From JARLFX01 sp036404255 (lineage in GTDB: Bacteria; Acidobacteriota; Terriglobia; Terriglobales; Acidobacteriaceae): DNA of 23,422 nucleotides. The stretch lies in assembly GCA_036404255.1 (NCBI GenBank), contig DASWOP010000086.1:1-23422 (forward strand), in the 5' to 3' direction. Positions 1 through 6,976 of the stretch are shown here, piece after piece. How positions within the stretch are numbered: position 1 is the stretch's first letter; every line of letters starts with the position of its first letter. Position numbers and translations under genes: made by a program. The notes beneath the pieces were generated by a model that was not told the DNA's origin, did no database searches, and worked only from the letters and a program-made list of their open reading frames with translations.

Positions 1-91
1 CAGCAATTTCCCGACACGATTGCCCGGCTTCATGAAGCCGGGCAATCGTGCACCGCTCTTCCAGCGACAACTGTCCGTAGTGGCCTTCCAT
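1..91 (-). CDS. IS30-family transposase, N-terminal fragment
   Basis: An open frame starts at ATG 91-89 and runs leftwards without a stop to position 2. The 30 readable residues begin MEGHYGQLSLEERCTIARLH and continue EAGQSCREIA. This is the typical start of IS30-family transposases: an LSLEER-type motif followed by a helix-turn-helix with an AG-S-REIA signature, which binds the terminal repeats. The DDE catalytic core would lie outside the window. The piece is too short to tell whether the gene is functional. The assignment rests on this motif only. An unusual feature is that codons 15-26 fall in a perfect palindrome. Confidence 0.6.
   Translation of the reverse strand, partial: MEGHYGQLSLEERCTIARLHEAGQSCREIA
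15..50. repeat. Perfect 36-bp palindrome within the transposase start
   Basis: Eighteen bases (CACGATTGCCCGGCTTCA) are followed directly by their exact reverse complement, with the centre between 32 and 33. The palindrome lies inside the transposase reading frame, just after its start, so an mRNA would fold into a very stable hairpin in the early coding region. Confidence 0.9.
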
Positions 92-234
92 GGCAACACG
101 ACCTTAGCCTGTTGCACTTCGTTTGTGAACTTAGGAGGATCCCTGTAGTTGCTTTTATCGCTGCACGAAAGCCCACCTCAGGCAGGCCGTTGAATTTGGC
201 TTGTCATTCACTGCATTGTCACTATTCAATCCAC

Positions 235-266
235 TGTCATTCTGAGCACAGCAAGAATCTGCTTTT
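235..266 (+). repeat. Dispersed-type intergenic repeat, copy 1
   Basis: TGTCATTCTGAGCACAGCAA followed by GAATCTGCTT. A related copy lies at 451-485. This consensus (GTCATTC-GAGC-AGC-GAATCTGC) is one I associate with small interspersed repeats in acidobacterial genomes; that association is from memory. Confidence 0.55.
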
Positions 267-339
267 CAAGAATGTTCGGCCAGGTGAGCATCTGTAATGT
301 TGCAAAGAATGAATGACTCGTCCCACGAGAGCAAATTCG

Positions 340-407
340 CAGATCGTGTGCAGAGAGAGAGTACAGATCGTGCAGAAGGGATTTCAGATCGTCTATAGAA
401 GGGATTA
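340..407 (+). repeat. Three imperfect direct repeats with CAGATCGT core
   Basis: The 8-mer CAGATCGT occurs at 340-347, 364-371 and 385-392, 24 and 21 bp apart. The last two copies are followed by related AGAAGGGATT sequence. The repeat is too short and degenerate to be a CRISPR. Confidence 0.55.
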
Positions 408-450
408 AGCCCCCGGCTTCAGCCCGCACGGAACCCTAACATCTTTTGTT

Positions 451-485
451 TGTCATTCCGAAGCGCAGCGCGCGGAATCTGCTTC
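451..485 (+). repeat. Dispersed-type intergenic repeat, copy 2
   Basis: TGTCATTCCGAAGCGCAGCG followed by CGCGGAATCTGCTTC. It aligns with copy 1 at 235-266 in its GTCATTC start, AGC core and GAATCTGCTT end, and is in the same orientation. It ends about 40 bp upstream of the putative MFS promoter. Confidence 0.55.
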
Positions 486-523
486 CTAAATGTCGCCACA
501 ATCCAGCATGAAGCGATTTCTGC

Positions 524-551
524 TTGATCCTTCGCCAGACCCTGCCATACT
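524..551 (+). promoter_or_regulatory. Putative sigma70-type promoter of the MFS gene
   Basis: TTGATC (524-529, 4/6 to the -35 consensus), a 16-nt spacer and CATACT (546-551, 4/6 to the -10 consensus). Transcription would start near 558, giving a leader of about 20 nt with a GAGGAG Shine-Dalgarno at 568-573 ahead of ATG 578. Confidence 0.4.
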
Positions 552-577
552 GATTCGGTGCAGGATTGAGGAGTGGA

Positions 578-1783
578 ATGAACCACGCAGAAAGTGATAC
601 CGGCAGCGAGCGCCATTCCACGCTCTTCTCGGCATACATGCACAGTGCGTTCTTTCTGACCGGCGTAGGCATCCTCATGCTTGGCCCTCTGCTGCCCCGC
701 CTCACCGCGCAGTGGAACCTGTTGGACAGCGAGAGCGGAATGCTGCTGGCCGCGCAATTCGCCGGCTCCTATACGGGAGCCGTCCTGTTGCAGTCTGAGC
801 TGCGCAACAGCCTTGCCCTCGGCAACCTCTGCATGGCCGCGGGCTACGCTGGCCTCGCCTTCGCTGCATACCTGCACACCACGTTCCTCCTCGGCGTCAC
901 CTCTCTGCTCGTTGGCGGATTCGGCATCGGCCAGCTTATAAACTCCATTAACCTGATCGCCGGCCGCAGCGCGGAAGCTAAACGCGGCGCAAAGCTGATG
1001 TCTCTGAATCTGACCTGGAGCAGCGGAGCCCTGCTCGCACCTCTGTTGATTGGCCTGGTCAGAAACCGCCTCTCCCTGCACACACTGCTTACGATCTTTG
1101 CGCTCTGCTCCCTGCTCCTGTTCGTGTTCTGGCTCAGCGCAGCCCCTGCCCGCGGAGCACTCGCCCCACAAGCCCCGGAGACGTCCGAACTGGTGGACAC
1201 AGCACACCGCAAACAAGGCTCCCTGCGCCTGCTAGCCTACTTCGCCGCCCTATTCTTCCTCTACGGCGGCTTTGAGAACAGCATCAGCGGCTGGCTGGCC
1301 ACCTTTGCAGTACGCTACGCGCACGCCAGCGTGGCTCTGGGCGCTTACAGTACCACCATGCTATGGGTTGGCATCACCGCAGGCCGCGCGTTCGCCCTGC
1401 TGATGCTACGGCGCTTCTCTGAGAAAACCCTTCAGCTTGCAGCCGTCATTGCCGCCATCCTCGCCGCAGCACTCCTGCACGCCGCCACAGGAGCCACACT
1501 TCTCCTCTTCTCATCCGCTGTCGTTGGCTTCTGCCTTGCGCCCTTCATCCCGGTAACCAGCAGCCTCTTCATCGGCACAGCGCGTCCCCGCGCCCGCGCC
1601 GCCGGATTCGTCATGGCGAGCGCCGCACTCGGCGCAGCGGTCTTGCAATGGCTCGTAGGCATCGTCTCGCAACACTCTGGATCGCTCAAACTAGCCCTCG
1701 GCCTACCGGCCGTCATTGGACTCCTCCTGCTGGCGCTCTGCCTCCCCTCGTCCTCCCGCCATTTCGCATCTACGCGCTCCTGA
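578..1783 (+). CDS. Major facilitator superfamily permease
   Basis: A 401-residue integral membrane protein of MFS length. Successive hydrophobic segments separated by short charged loops fit about 12 transmembrane helices (for example FFLTGVGILMLGPLLPRL near the N-terminus and LALGLPAVIGLLLLALCLP at the C-terminus). Overall appearance is closest to FucP-like or general MFS_1 sugar/drug transporters, but no substrate can be assigned. ATG 578 is preferred over the in-frame TTG at 566 because GAGGAG (568-573) sits 4 nt before it, and the TTG would overlap that site. The gene stands alone between a repeat-rich gap and an AT-rich convergent gap, with no partner to hint at the substrate. Confidence 0.85.
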   Translation: MNHAESDTGSERHSTLFSAYMHSAFFLTGVGILMLGPLLPRLTAQWNLLDSESGMLLAAQFAGSYTGAVLLQSELRNSLALGNLCMAAGYAGLAFAAYLHTTFLLGVTSLLVGGFGIGQLINSINLIAGRSAEAKRGAKLMSLNLTWSSGALLAPLLIGLVRNRLSLHTLLTIFALCSLLLFVFWLSAAPARGALAPQAPETSELVDTAHRKQGSLRLLAYFAALFFLYGGFENSISGWLATFAVRYAHASVALGAYSTTMLWVGITAGRAFALLMLRRFSEKTLQLAAVIAAILAAALLHAATGATLLLFSSAVVGFCLAPFIPVTSSLFIGTARPRARAAGFVMASAALGAAVLQWLVGIVSQHSGSLKLALGLPAVIGLLLLALCLPSSSRHFASTRS

Positions 1784-1865
1784 ATCTCTTCCGCCCTCCG
1801 CCGCACGACCGTACACGGTGAATTTCTATCCAGGCATTGACCGTGGTTTATCCAGAAGTTGTCCC

Positions 1866-1906
1866 ATGATCTGCCCTGACCGCGTCCTGGACAGAATCAT
1901 ATTTTT
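1866..1906 (+). terminator. Weak candidate terminator downstream of the MFS gene
   Basis: ATGATCTG (1866-1873) can pair with CAG-A-ATCAT (1892-1900) with one bulge, and TTTTT follows at 1902-1906. The stem is short and bulged and lies 85 bp after the stop codon, so this is tentative. Confidence 0.25.
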
Positions 1907-1965
1907 CACCAACTTTGGCGTGTTTTCCGTTCCAATTCACTACAATTAATACAGAAAGTAAATTG

Positions 1966-2003
1966 CATTCGATACCGGTCACTTCAGTAACCCCTATCGA
2001 ATG
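1966..2003. repeat. 38-bp imperfect palindrome
   Basis: CATTCGATA (1966-1974) pairs exactly with TATCGAATG (1995-2003). Inside, in the same register, GGT-x-ACT (1977-1983) pairs with AGT-x-ACC (1986-1992). Fifteen of 19 base pairs match around a centre at 1984/1985. No T-run follows on either strand, so it does not look like a standard terminator; a cruciform, protein-binding site or small mobile palindrome is possible. Confidence 0.75.
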
Positions 2004-2183
2004 AAATATTTACCCGTAAATGCCTTGTTTTGAAATATTTAGCAGAAGCCATCTGGCTCAAATAGCTGAAAACAGGATATTTAGCATTTGAATAGGGGAG
2101 AGGGGTAGGTGACCATCAACCGCCCCTGAAGAGACATCCGTAATAGCACCGCATTCCCCGTCATCTTCACCGTCATGGACCGT

Positions 2184-2217
2184 AAAAAATACCGGCATTC
2201 CCATAAGGAATGCCGGT
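2184..2217 (-). terminator. Rho-independent terminator of the NHL-lipoprotein gene
   Basis: A perfect 11-bp stem (ACCGGCATTCC, 2191-2201, with GGAATGCCGGT, 2207-2217) closes a 5-nt loop. On the minus strand it is followed by a run of T (A-run 2184-2189 on the plus strand). It begins about 20 bp after the stop codon at 2239. Confidence 0.85.
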
Positions 2218-2238
2218 TGGGAGTGAAGTTCTGACACT

Positions 2239-4416
2239 TTACGGAAGCGATCCAAGCTTATTGTTCTTCACGCCCAGAGCGATCGGAGTCACCACCGGAA
2301 CAGCAGCGCCCAGTATCTCCGTAATCGACCCAGGAACCGTAGCTGTAGCAACGCCGCCAGCATTAGCGACCCACACATTGCCCGACGCATCCACCGCAAT
2401 GCTACCCGGCCCCGTGTAGGTATGCGCGAAGCCATTCGATGGCGAGAACGCAGTCAGCGCGCCCCCTACAAGCGATAGCTCGCTGACCGTCTGCCCTGTG
2501 AATGCCGCTGTCTGTCCCGCGCTGGCGACCCAGATGTTCCCCGCTCCATCCACCGCCACACCCGCGGGATTGTTGATCCCGCCATGATTGGCAACCGTGT
2601 CCTTCACCGGAGTGGACGTCGCGGAGGGCAACTCGGTGATGAATCCATCCACCGGCGACCCACCCACCCCATTAGCCACCCAAACATTGTTACCATGATC
2701 CACCGCCACCGAAGTCGGCAGATTGAATGCCCCCCCGGTATAGGGGACAGGCGTCGAAGAAGTAGACGAAGTGCTGGAAGGATAAGCGTTATACGCAATC
2801 TGATAGAGCGTATTGCTGGACGTACCCCCCACCCAGATATTGCTGGCGTGGTCAATTGCGATTCCCGAGGCATTCGTCAGCCCGGTAATAGCATGGCCGC
2901 TATTGACCGCATACTGCGGGAAGACAGTAACTGTGGTGCTGGTAAATGGCGTGGATGTCTGCGCCACCGCTGGCACCTGAAAGACCGTTCCAGATGAAAT
3001 CACCGGGAAAAAGATGTTCGTTGCGTCCCCGGCAATAGCAGATGCCAGAACAGTGGCATTGCTGTTAGCTGAGTCCTCTGGTTGTGCAGCAGCCTGCAGT
3101 GCCACACTTGCCTTCAAGGCATAGAGGACTTTACTCGAGATCCTTGCACTATAGGCGAAGCTCGCAAAATCAAATCCTAATCCCTGCATCGGGACCAGCG
3201 AAGTGACCCCTGCGTTGGTCAAGCCGCCGTAAGGATTAAGTTCCGAGACAGCCACGTTGGATGACGTATTGCTCAGGTACCAGACATTGCCCGAACCATC
3301 GATCGCAAGATTAGTGGGCGCGCTCAGAACGTACGTACTACCGCCACTCACCACGCTGCTCGCGTAAGTAAGCCCAATCGTCCAGTCAGTAGGCTGCGGG
3401 GCCGTGAACGCAAAGGGAGGCTGTGGAGTAACCAAATTATAAAGCTCCGCCATCTTGGTATTGTCGGGCGTTCCGGCTGTAGTGGCATTGATCGGATTCG
3501 TAGCCAGATAGTAAGCCGCCATCATCGTGTCCGTAGCCGCTGGAAAGCTCGCTGCGCTTTGTGAAGTGGCAGCAGCAACCGGCGGTGGAACAGCATCATT
3601 GAAGAGCGTTGTGCAGGCATCAGACGTTGGAAGCGCACTATTGACACACGTCGCCAGGATGTCGGCGATCATATAGATCTTGTTGTATTCCGGAGTAACC
3701 GTAATATTGTGATTCGAAGTCGATATGACCTGTGCACCGTAGGGCTGATAGTTCGGATAAATCACCCCATTCGCAAGATCCAGAAAGCTGCTGAGTGTAT
3801 TGACCGCATTGGTCAATCCCATGCTGTTCGTGGAGCTGGTGCCGATCTGGGGCGTACCGCCTGCCTCCGCCAACGCATTGAAAAACTGCTGTAGCGCATA
3901 AATTGAGGCAACAGTCGTCACTTCATTGACCATCACCGTCGGCCGGTTGGTCTTGACCGTAGCGCACAGGTCCTGTGATACACCCGTGGTAGTTGGCGTA
4001 CCGAGAATTGTCATCAAGGCAATCGCCGTATTATTCCCGTTCCCACCGCTGGCATCGCCACCATTGATCGTAAGGTAGACCAGCGCATTAGGGCAGGTGT
4101 AATTCGTTGGCACACCTGCGGTCAAAAAGGAAAAATACCCGTTGGTATCTGTAGTCGTCGTGGCAAGTAAAGTACCGGCGCTCCCATACCCTGTTGCCCC
4201 TACGGTCCATAGCCGGACCGTCCCCCCGCTGATGGGATTCTGCCCGCCATGAGCAAAGCCTGAAAATCCGCCACCACTATCCGCTAAAGCGTCTGCGGAA
4301 GGAGCGCTGACACTCCCTATCCCGCAACCTGCGGCAAGCAGCAACGTTGAGGAAATGGCGAGGTAACATATGGCACGACGGAGAAGAAGCCCTGGTTGTA
4401 GATACGATGACGACAT
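2239..4416 (-). CDS. NHL-repeat beta-propeller lipoprotein
   Basis: A 725-residue exported lipoprotein. Start ATG 4416 is chosen over an upstream in-frame start at 4464 because GGAGGT lies 4 nt before it and the signal peptide then begins properly: two Arg at 13-14, a hydrophobic core, and lipobox LAAGC with Cys31 as the lipidation site. Next comes a small beta domain with DTNGYFSF, like carboxypeptidase-regulatory-type folds, then an Ala/Thr/Asn-rich middle. From roughly residue 380 at least five repeats carry the NHL signature, such as SVAVDHGNNVWVANG, GVAVDGAGNIWVAS and SIAVDASGNVWVANA, predicting a C-terminal beta-propeller. Acidobacteria carry many such proteins of unknown function; surface binding or a lyase-like role is speculative. 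It may be the last gene of the GH16 operon (86-bp gap) and ends at a strong terminator. Confidence 0.8.
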   Translation of the reverse strand: MSSSYLQPGLLLRRAICYLAISSTLLLAAGCGIGSVSAPSADALADSGGGFSGFAHGGQNPISGGTVRLWTVGATGYGSAGTLLATTTTDTNGYFSFLTAGVPTNYTCPNALVYLTINGGDASGGNGNNTAIALMTILGTPTTTGVSQDLCATVKTNRPTVMVNEVTTVASIYALQQFFNALAEAGGTPQIGTSSTNSMGLTNAVNTLSSFLDLANGVIYPNYQPYGAQVISTSNHNITVTPEYNKIYMIADILATCVNSALPTSDACTTLFNDAVPPPVAAATSQSAASFPAATDTMMAAYYLATNPINATTAGTPDNTKMAELYNLVTPQPPFAFTAPQPTDWTIGLTYASSVVSGGSTYVLSAPTNLAIDGSGNVWYLSNTSSNVAVSELNPYGGLTNAGVTSLVPMQGLGFDFASFAYSARISSKVLYALKASVALQAAAQPEDSANSNATVLASAIAGDATNIFFPVISSGTVFQVPAVAQTSTPFTSTTVTVFPQYAVNSGHAITGLTNASGIAIDHASNIWVGGTSSNTLYQIAYNAYPSSTSSTSSTPVPYTGGAFNLPTSVAVDHGNNVWVANGVGGSPVDGFITELPSATSTPVKDTVANHGGINNPAGVAVDGAGNIWVASAGQTAAFTGQTVSELSLVGGALTAFSPSNGFAHTYTGPGSIAVDASGNVWVANAGGVATATVPGSITEILGAAVPVVTPIALGVKNNKLGSLP

Positions 4417-4502
4417 ATTGACCTCCAAAATACGTAATGTACGCACCCGACGAAGCGTGGACATTGCGCGTTCAATTACCTAAGCTACCGGGCATGCAGT
4501 AC

Positions 4503-5651
4503 TTACTTTGATGCAGTTGGCGCTGACGGTGTTCCAAATCCAATGATTGGGCCGATTTCGATGGAGACCGGTTCGGTCGGCTTCGCTCCAAAGATCAGAA
4601 CGCGGGAAATTCGCGCTGTATCCAGCGCAACTCCGGGATTACCGTAGTCCGTGCCAAATGTGAGTTGTAGCATCTTCGTCTCACCAGGCATTACTCGACC
4701 CATTGCATTGTTGGCAACATCCTGCCCCCAGTCCCCCTGCCCCCCTGCCAGCAGGTCCATCCGAACAGGAACCTTACCCTGATTCGTTATCTCTACCTGA
4801 ATGCCCGCAAACTGCGACAGGTTCCACCCCGCCGTCGGCGCTGGAATGGTGATTCCGGGATAAGTTCCATCGGTGCTGAGATCGATCTTGAGTTTCTTGC
4901 CTTCAACAGCGCTAAACTCAGCGTGCTGTGGATTGAGACGCGCTAGCTCTGCGTTTTTCGAGTAATCGACCAGTGCTCCGGTCGTCGGCGGATTGGCGGG
5001 TAACTTCGCTGCTCTTGCAGCAGCCAGAAGCGATGCTCGAGCTGCCACCGCCTCTGCATGGGTTCCAAACCCCGTCAGCTTCGTGATGATTGCCGTCACC
5101 GGAACAGTGGGCTTCACCGCAAAGATGATGATTTTGCTGACCTGTGCACCATCCAGTTCATATCCCGGCTTACCGTCGGCCAATCCGAAGGTAAGCTGCA
5201 CCTGCTTTGTCTCTCCAGGAAGAAAACGCACGGAAGTACTGTTCAAATGGTTGAGCCGGAAATCACCCGGATTATCCGCACGAAGTGCTATACGGATGGC
5301 TACAGAAGACTTATTCGTGACAGTCGCCTGGATTCCCGCATACTTTGACAGATCCCAGACAGCCTTCGCTCCGCCCGGAGGCGCAAGAGTGATGCCGGGA
5401 TAAGCGCCTTGGTTGTCGAAATCAACTTTCAACGTGTGCGCATCCACACTGCTGAATTCCGCATGGGCGGGGTCGATGCGGGCCAGTTCGGCCTTATCGC
5501 CAAAATCATACAAATCCTTAGCGGCATCCTGTGCTGAACAGTTCAGCGATACAAATAATCCGACCGCAATAATGCAGGCCATCAGGCGGAAACAAAATAG
5601 CGAACTATTTCTGTCGTTGATCCATCTCGATTTCAGCATTTGGGAACTCAT
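4503..5651 (-). CDS. Secreted protein with two tandem CBM-like beta-sandwich domains
   Basis: A 382-residue predicted exported protein. A basic N-terminus and hydrophobic stretch MACIIAVGLFVSL are followed by a likely cleavage site near CSAQ-DAA (about residue 41). The rest is two copies of a domain of about 150 residues joined by an Ala-rich linker. Both copies share AELAR-(I/L)-(D/N)P-HAEFS, YPGIT, W(D/N)LS-(K/Q)-(Y/F)AGIQ, TN, PGETK-QLTFG, a (I/F)-FA-KPT block and GFGT. The W-D-L-S / TN / PGE pattern recalls the N-terminal carbohydrate-binding-like domains of GH50-type agarases, but no catalytic domain is present. Function as a carbohydrate-binding accessory protein is inferred. The gene lies 155 bp downstream of GH16, with its own promoter and LacI-type operator in that gap. 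ATG 5651 has a poor ribosome-binding site; ATG 5639 is an alternative. Confidence 0.7.
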   Translation of the reverse strand: MSSQMLKSRWINDRNSSLFCFRLMACIIAVGLFVSLNCSAQDAAKDLYDFGDKAELARIDPAHAEFSSVDAHTLKVDFDNQGAYPGITLAPPGGAKAVWDLSKYAGIQATVTNKSSVAIRIALRADNPGDFRLNHLNSTSVRFLPGETKQVQLTFGLADGKPGYELDGAQVSKIIIFAVKPTVPVTAIITKLTGFGTHAEAVAARASLLAAARAAKLPANPPTTGALVDYSKNAELARLNPQHAEFSAVEGKKLKIDLSTDGTYPGITIPAPTAGWNLSQFAGIQVEITNQGKVPVRMDLLAGGQGDWGQDVANNAMGRVMPGETKMLQLTFGTDYGNPGVALDTARISRVLIFGAKPTEPVSIEIGPIIGFGTPSAPTASK

Positions 5652-5724
5652 TTCTGTTCGGCATCAAGCTCAGCGGAACCGGGCTAAATTACAACGGGAA
5701 TATGCAGAATCCAGGAAACGCGCA

Positions 5725-5754
5725 ATAGTAAAACGTTTTCAAAACCGTTGTCAA
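5725..5754 (-). promoter_or_regulatory. Promoter of the twin-CBM-like gene
   Basis: On the minus strand a perfect -35 TTGACA (5754-5749), an 18-nt spacer and a -10 TACTAT (5730-5725, 4/6) precede the gene starting at 5651. The LacI-type palindrome at 5728-5741 overlaps the -10 element and the spacer, the classical position for repression. Confidence 0.6.
5728..5741. promoter_or_regulatory. LacI-family operator, site 1
   Basis: GTAAAACGTTTTCA contains the perfect palindrome AAAACGTTTT and matches 12 of 14 positions of the TGAAAACGTTTTCA motif typical of LacI-family regulators with a central CG. The regulator gene at 6977 is the obvious candidate ligand-responsive repressor. A second related site is at 6763-6776. 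Confidence 0.65.
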
Positions 5755-5805
5755 AAGATTTTATTCTGAAAATTGCGAGCCATCACCGCGCGACAACTCG
5801 GGCTC

Positions 5806-6699
5806 TTATTTCCCTGCTACTGCTGCACTTTGATATACGCGGACGTAATCAACCAGCATGTCCGCAGGAGTTTTTGTGGTGGCGTCCGGCGCTCCACCCC
5901 AGCTACCACCAACTGCGGTATTGAGCAGCAGATAGAACTTGCCGGTATCGAAAGGCCACTCCTCGCCAGCAGGCAACTCTGCCTGCGTAAAGGTTGCATA
6001 AATGTTCGTAGGCGAATCGACATACAACTGGATCTTCTTCGGCTCCCAGATCATGCCAAAGATATGGAAATCATCCGCTAGAGCCTTGCCTCCGGGCAGA
6101 TCGTATGTCTTGCCATGCCCGGCATTGGCATAGCCAGTCGCATGCAGCGTGCCATAGACCTTGCCAGGCTGCCGTCCCAGGCTTTCCATCACATCAATTT
6201 CACCGCACTTGGGCCAGGAAACCTGACTTACGGTATCCCCCATCAACCAGAAAGCCGGCCACATGCCCTGCCCTGCAGGAATCTTCATGCGTGCTTCAAT
6301 CCGCCCATATTGGAAGCTCTTCAGCTTCTTCGTCTGCAGAAAAGCCGAGGTGTAGCCACCATACGGGGTCTTCTGAACGGTGATGTGCAGGCTTCCATCC
6401 GGGCCAACGTAGCTGTTCGGCTGATTGGGATCGCATGGCGGTTGCGAGGAGTTGTACTTGCAATAAATCTGCTCCCCGCCTGATTCGCCTTTACCGGTTA
6501 TATAAGCCCATACCGCAGGATCCGGAGCCGATGGAGCAGATTTGCCATTGAACTCATCGGCCCACACCAGAGTCTCGCCAGGCAATGCCTTAGGCGCAGT
6601 TTTTGCTGGGCTCTGTCCCATGGACGGCAGGGGCATAAGCGTTGCAGGCACCCACAGCAACAAATACGCTATGGCACGAAGGCAGGAAGTCTTTGGCAT
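5806..6699 (-). CDS. Secreted glycoside hydrolase family 16 beta-glucanase (laminarinase-like)
   Basis: A 297-residue protein with an N-terminal signal peptide (AIAYLLLWVPATLMPLPSMG, cleavage near residue 29) and one GH16 domain from about residue 42 to the end. The family active-site motif is complete: GEIDVMES, giving Glu167 as nucleophile, Asp169 as helper and Glu172 as acid/base. The substrate-cleft sequence GMWPAFWLMG (145-154), FQYGRIEARMK before it and the C-terminal DYVRVYQ strand fit the bacterial endo-beta-1,3(4)-glucanase/laminarinase branch. It would cut beta-glucans outside the cytoplasm; GH16 also includes agarases and carrageenases, so the exact substrate is open. GGAG 5 nt before ATG 6699 supports the start. 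A LacI-type operator lies 64 bp upstream and the LacI gene is divergent. Confidence 0.9.
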   Translation of the reverse strand: MPKTSCLRAIAYLLLWVPATLMPLPSMGQSPAKTAPKALPGETLVWADEFNGKSAPSAPDPAVWAYITGKGESGGEQIYCKYNSSQPPCDPNQPNSYVGPDGSLHITVQKTPYGGYTSAFLQTKKLKSFQYGRIEARMKIPAGQGMWPAFWLMGDTVSQVSWPKCGEIDVMESLGRQPGKVYGTLHATGYANAGHGKTYDLPGGKALADDFHIFGMIWEPKKIQLYVDSPTNIYATFTQAELPAGEEWPFDTGKFYLLLNTAVGGSWGGAPDATTKTPADMLVDYVRVYQSAAVAGK

Positions 6700-6762
6700 A
6701 ATATCTCCGGTTCACGAACAGTTAGACCTAACGCTGATGTAACGTCGCCCTGAAAGAGCTCT

Positions 6763-6776
6763 TGAAATCGTTTTCA
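6763..6776. promoter_or_regulatory. LacI-family operator, site 2
   Basis: TGAAATCGTTTTCA matches 13 of 14 positions of the TGAAAACGTTTTCA motif. It lies in the divergent GH16/LacI intergenic region, 64 bp upstream of the GH16 start and 200 bp upstream of the regulator, so it could control GH16 and possibly autoregulate the repressor. A further half-site (CGTTTTCAAC) occurs at 6881-6890. Confidence 0.65.
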
Positions 6777-6976
6777 ACGACGAGAATATGTGTACTCTTT
6801 TTGCCCCATACTTGGCAAATCAATCTGGCTTCCCCATAGGCTGCAACACATTGCCCGCAAATACCCTCTCCATCCCCATCCGTTTTCAACTTGCAAACTC
6901 TCGGATACACAGCCAGCACCTTTCCGTTCACAGAAGTTGTTGTTTCTATTGCTTCTATGTGTAAAACTCAATTGTT

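Larger units (their letters stand above)
1..136 (-). mobile_element. IS30-family insertion sequence, 5' end only (runs off the window)
   Basis: The left edge holds the beginning of an insertion sequence read on the minus strand. It contains the transposase start (1-91) and an upstream leader whose GTTGCACTTCGTTTGTGAAC stretch at about 110-129 resembles terminal-repeat regions I remember from IS30-like elements. The outer boundary near 136 is an estimate; no target duplication can be checked because the other end lies outside the window. It may be an intact element or a remnant. Confidence 0.5.
137..523. other. Repeat-rich intergenic stretch without a gene
   Basis: No convincing coding region is present: the short frames here lack ribosome-binding sites and recognisable protein content. 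The stretch holds two copies of a GTCATTC...GAATCTGC dispersed-type repeat, a group of three CAGATCGT repeats, and a GGGATTAAGCCCCCGGCTTCAG block at about 402-423 of the kind common in acidobacterial intergenic DNA (from memory). Confidence 0.5.
1784..2183. other. AT-rich convergent intergenic region
   Basis: Four hundred bases separate the convergent MFS and NHL-lipoprotein genes. No protein gene is visible. The middle part (about 1890-2090) is clearly more AT-rich than its neighbours and holds a weak candidate terminator, a 38-bp imperfect palindrome (1966-2003), two copies of TGAAATATTTA (2002-2012, 2031-2041) and two copies of ATATTTAGCA (2035-2044, 2077-2086). A TTGGCG-N20-TACAAT combination at 1915-1946 could be a weak promoter, so a small RNA is possible but unproven. 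Confidence 0.45.

Noticed and set aside
340..407. CRISPR array
   Set aside because: Only three 8-bp repeats, unequal spacing of 21-24 bp, no cas gene in the window.
419..1216. Long open frame antisense to the MFS gene (265 codons, minus strand)
   Set aside because: Its translation is Glu/Gln/Ala-rich without recognisable domains, and the opposite strand encodes a clear membrane transporter; typical antisense shadow in GC-rich DNA.
5740..5753. Second LacI operator next to the one at 5728-5741
   Set aside because: CAAAACCGTTGTCA pairs at only 3 of 7 positions; the TTGTCAA part is better explained as the -35 TTGACA on the minus strand.
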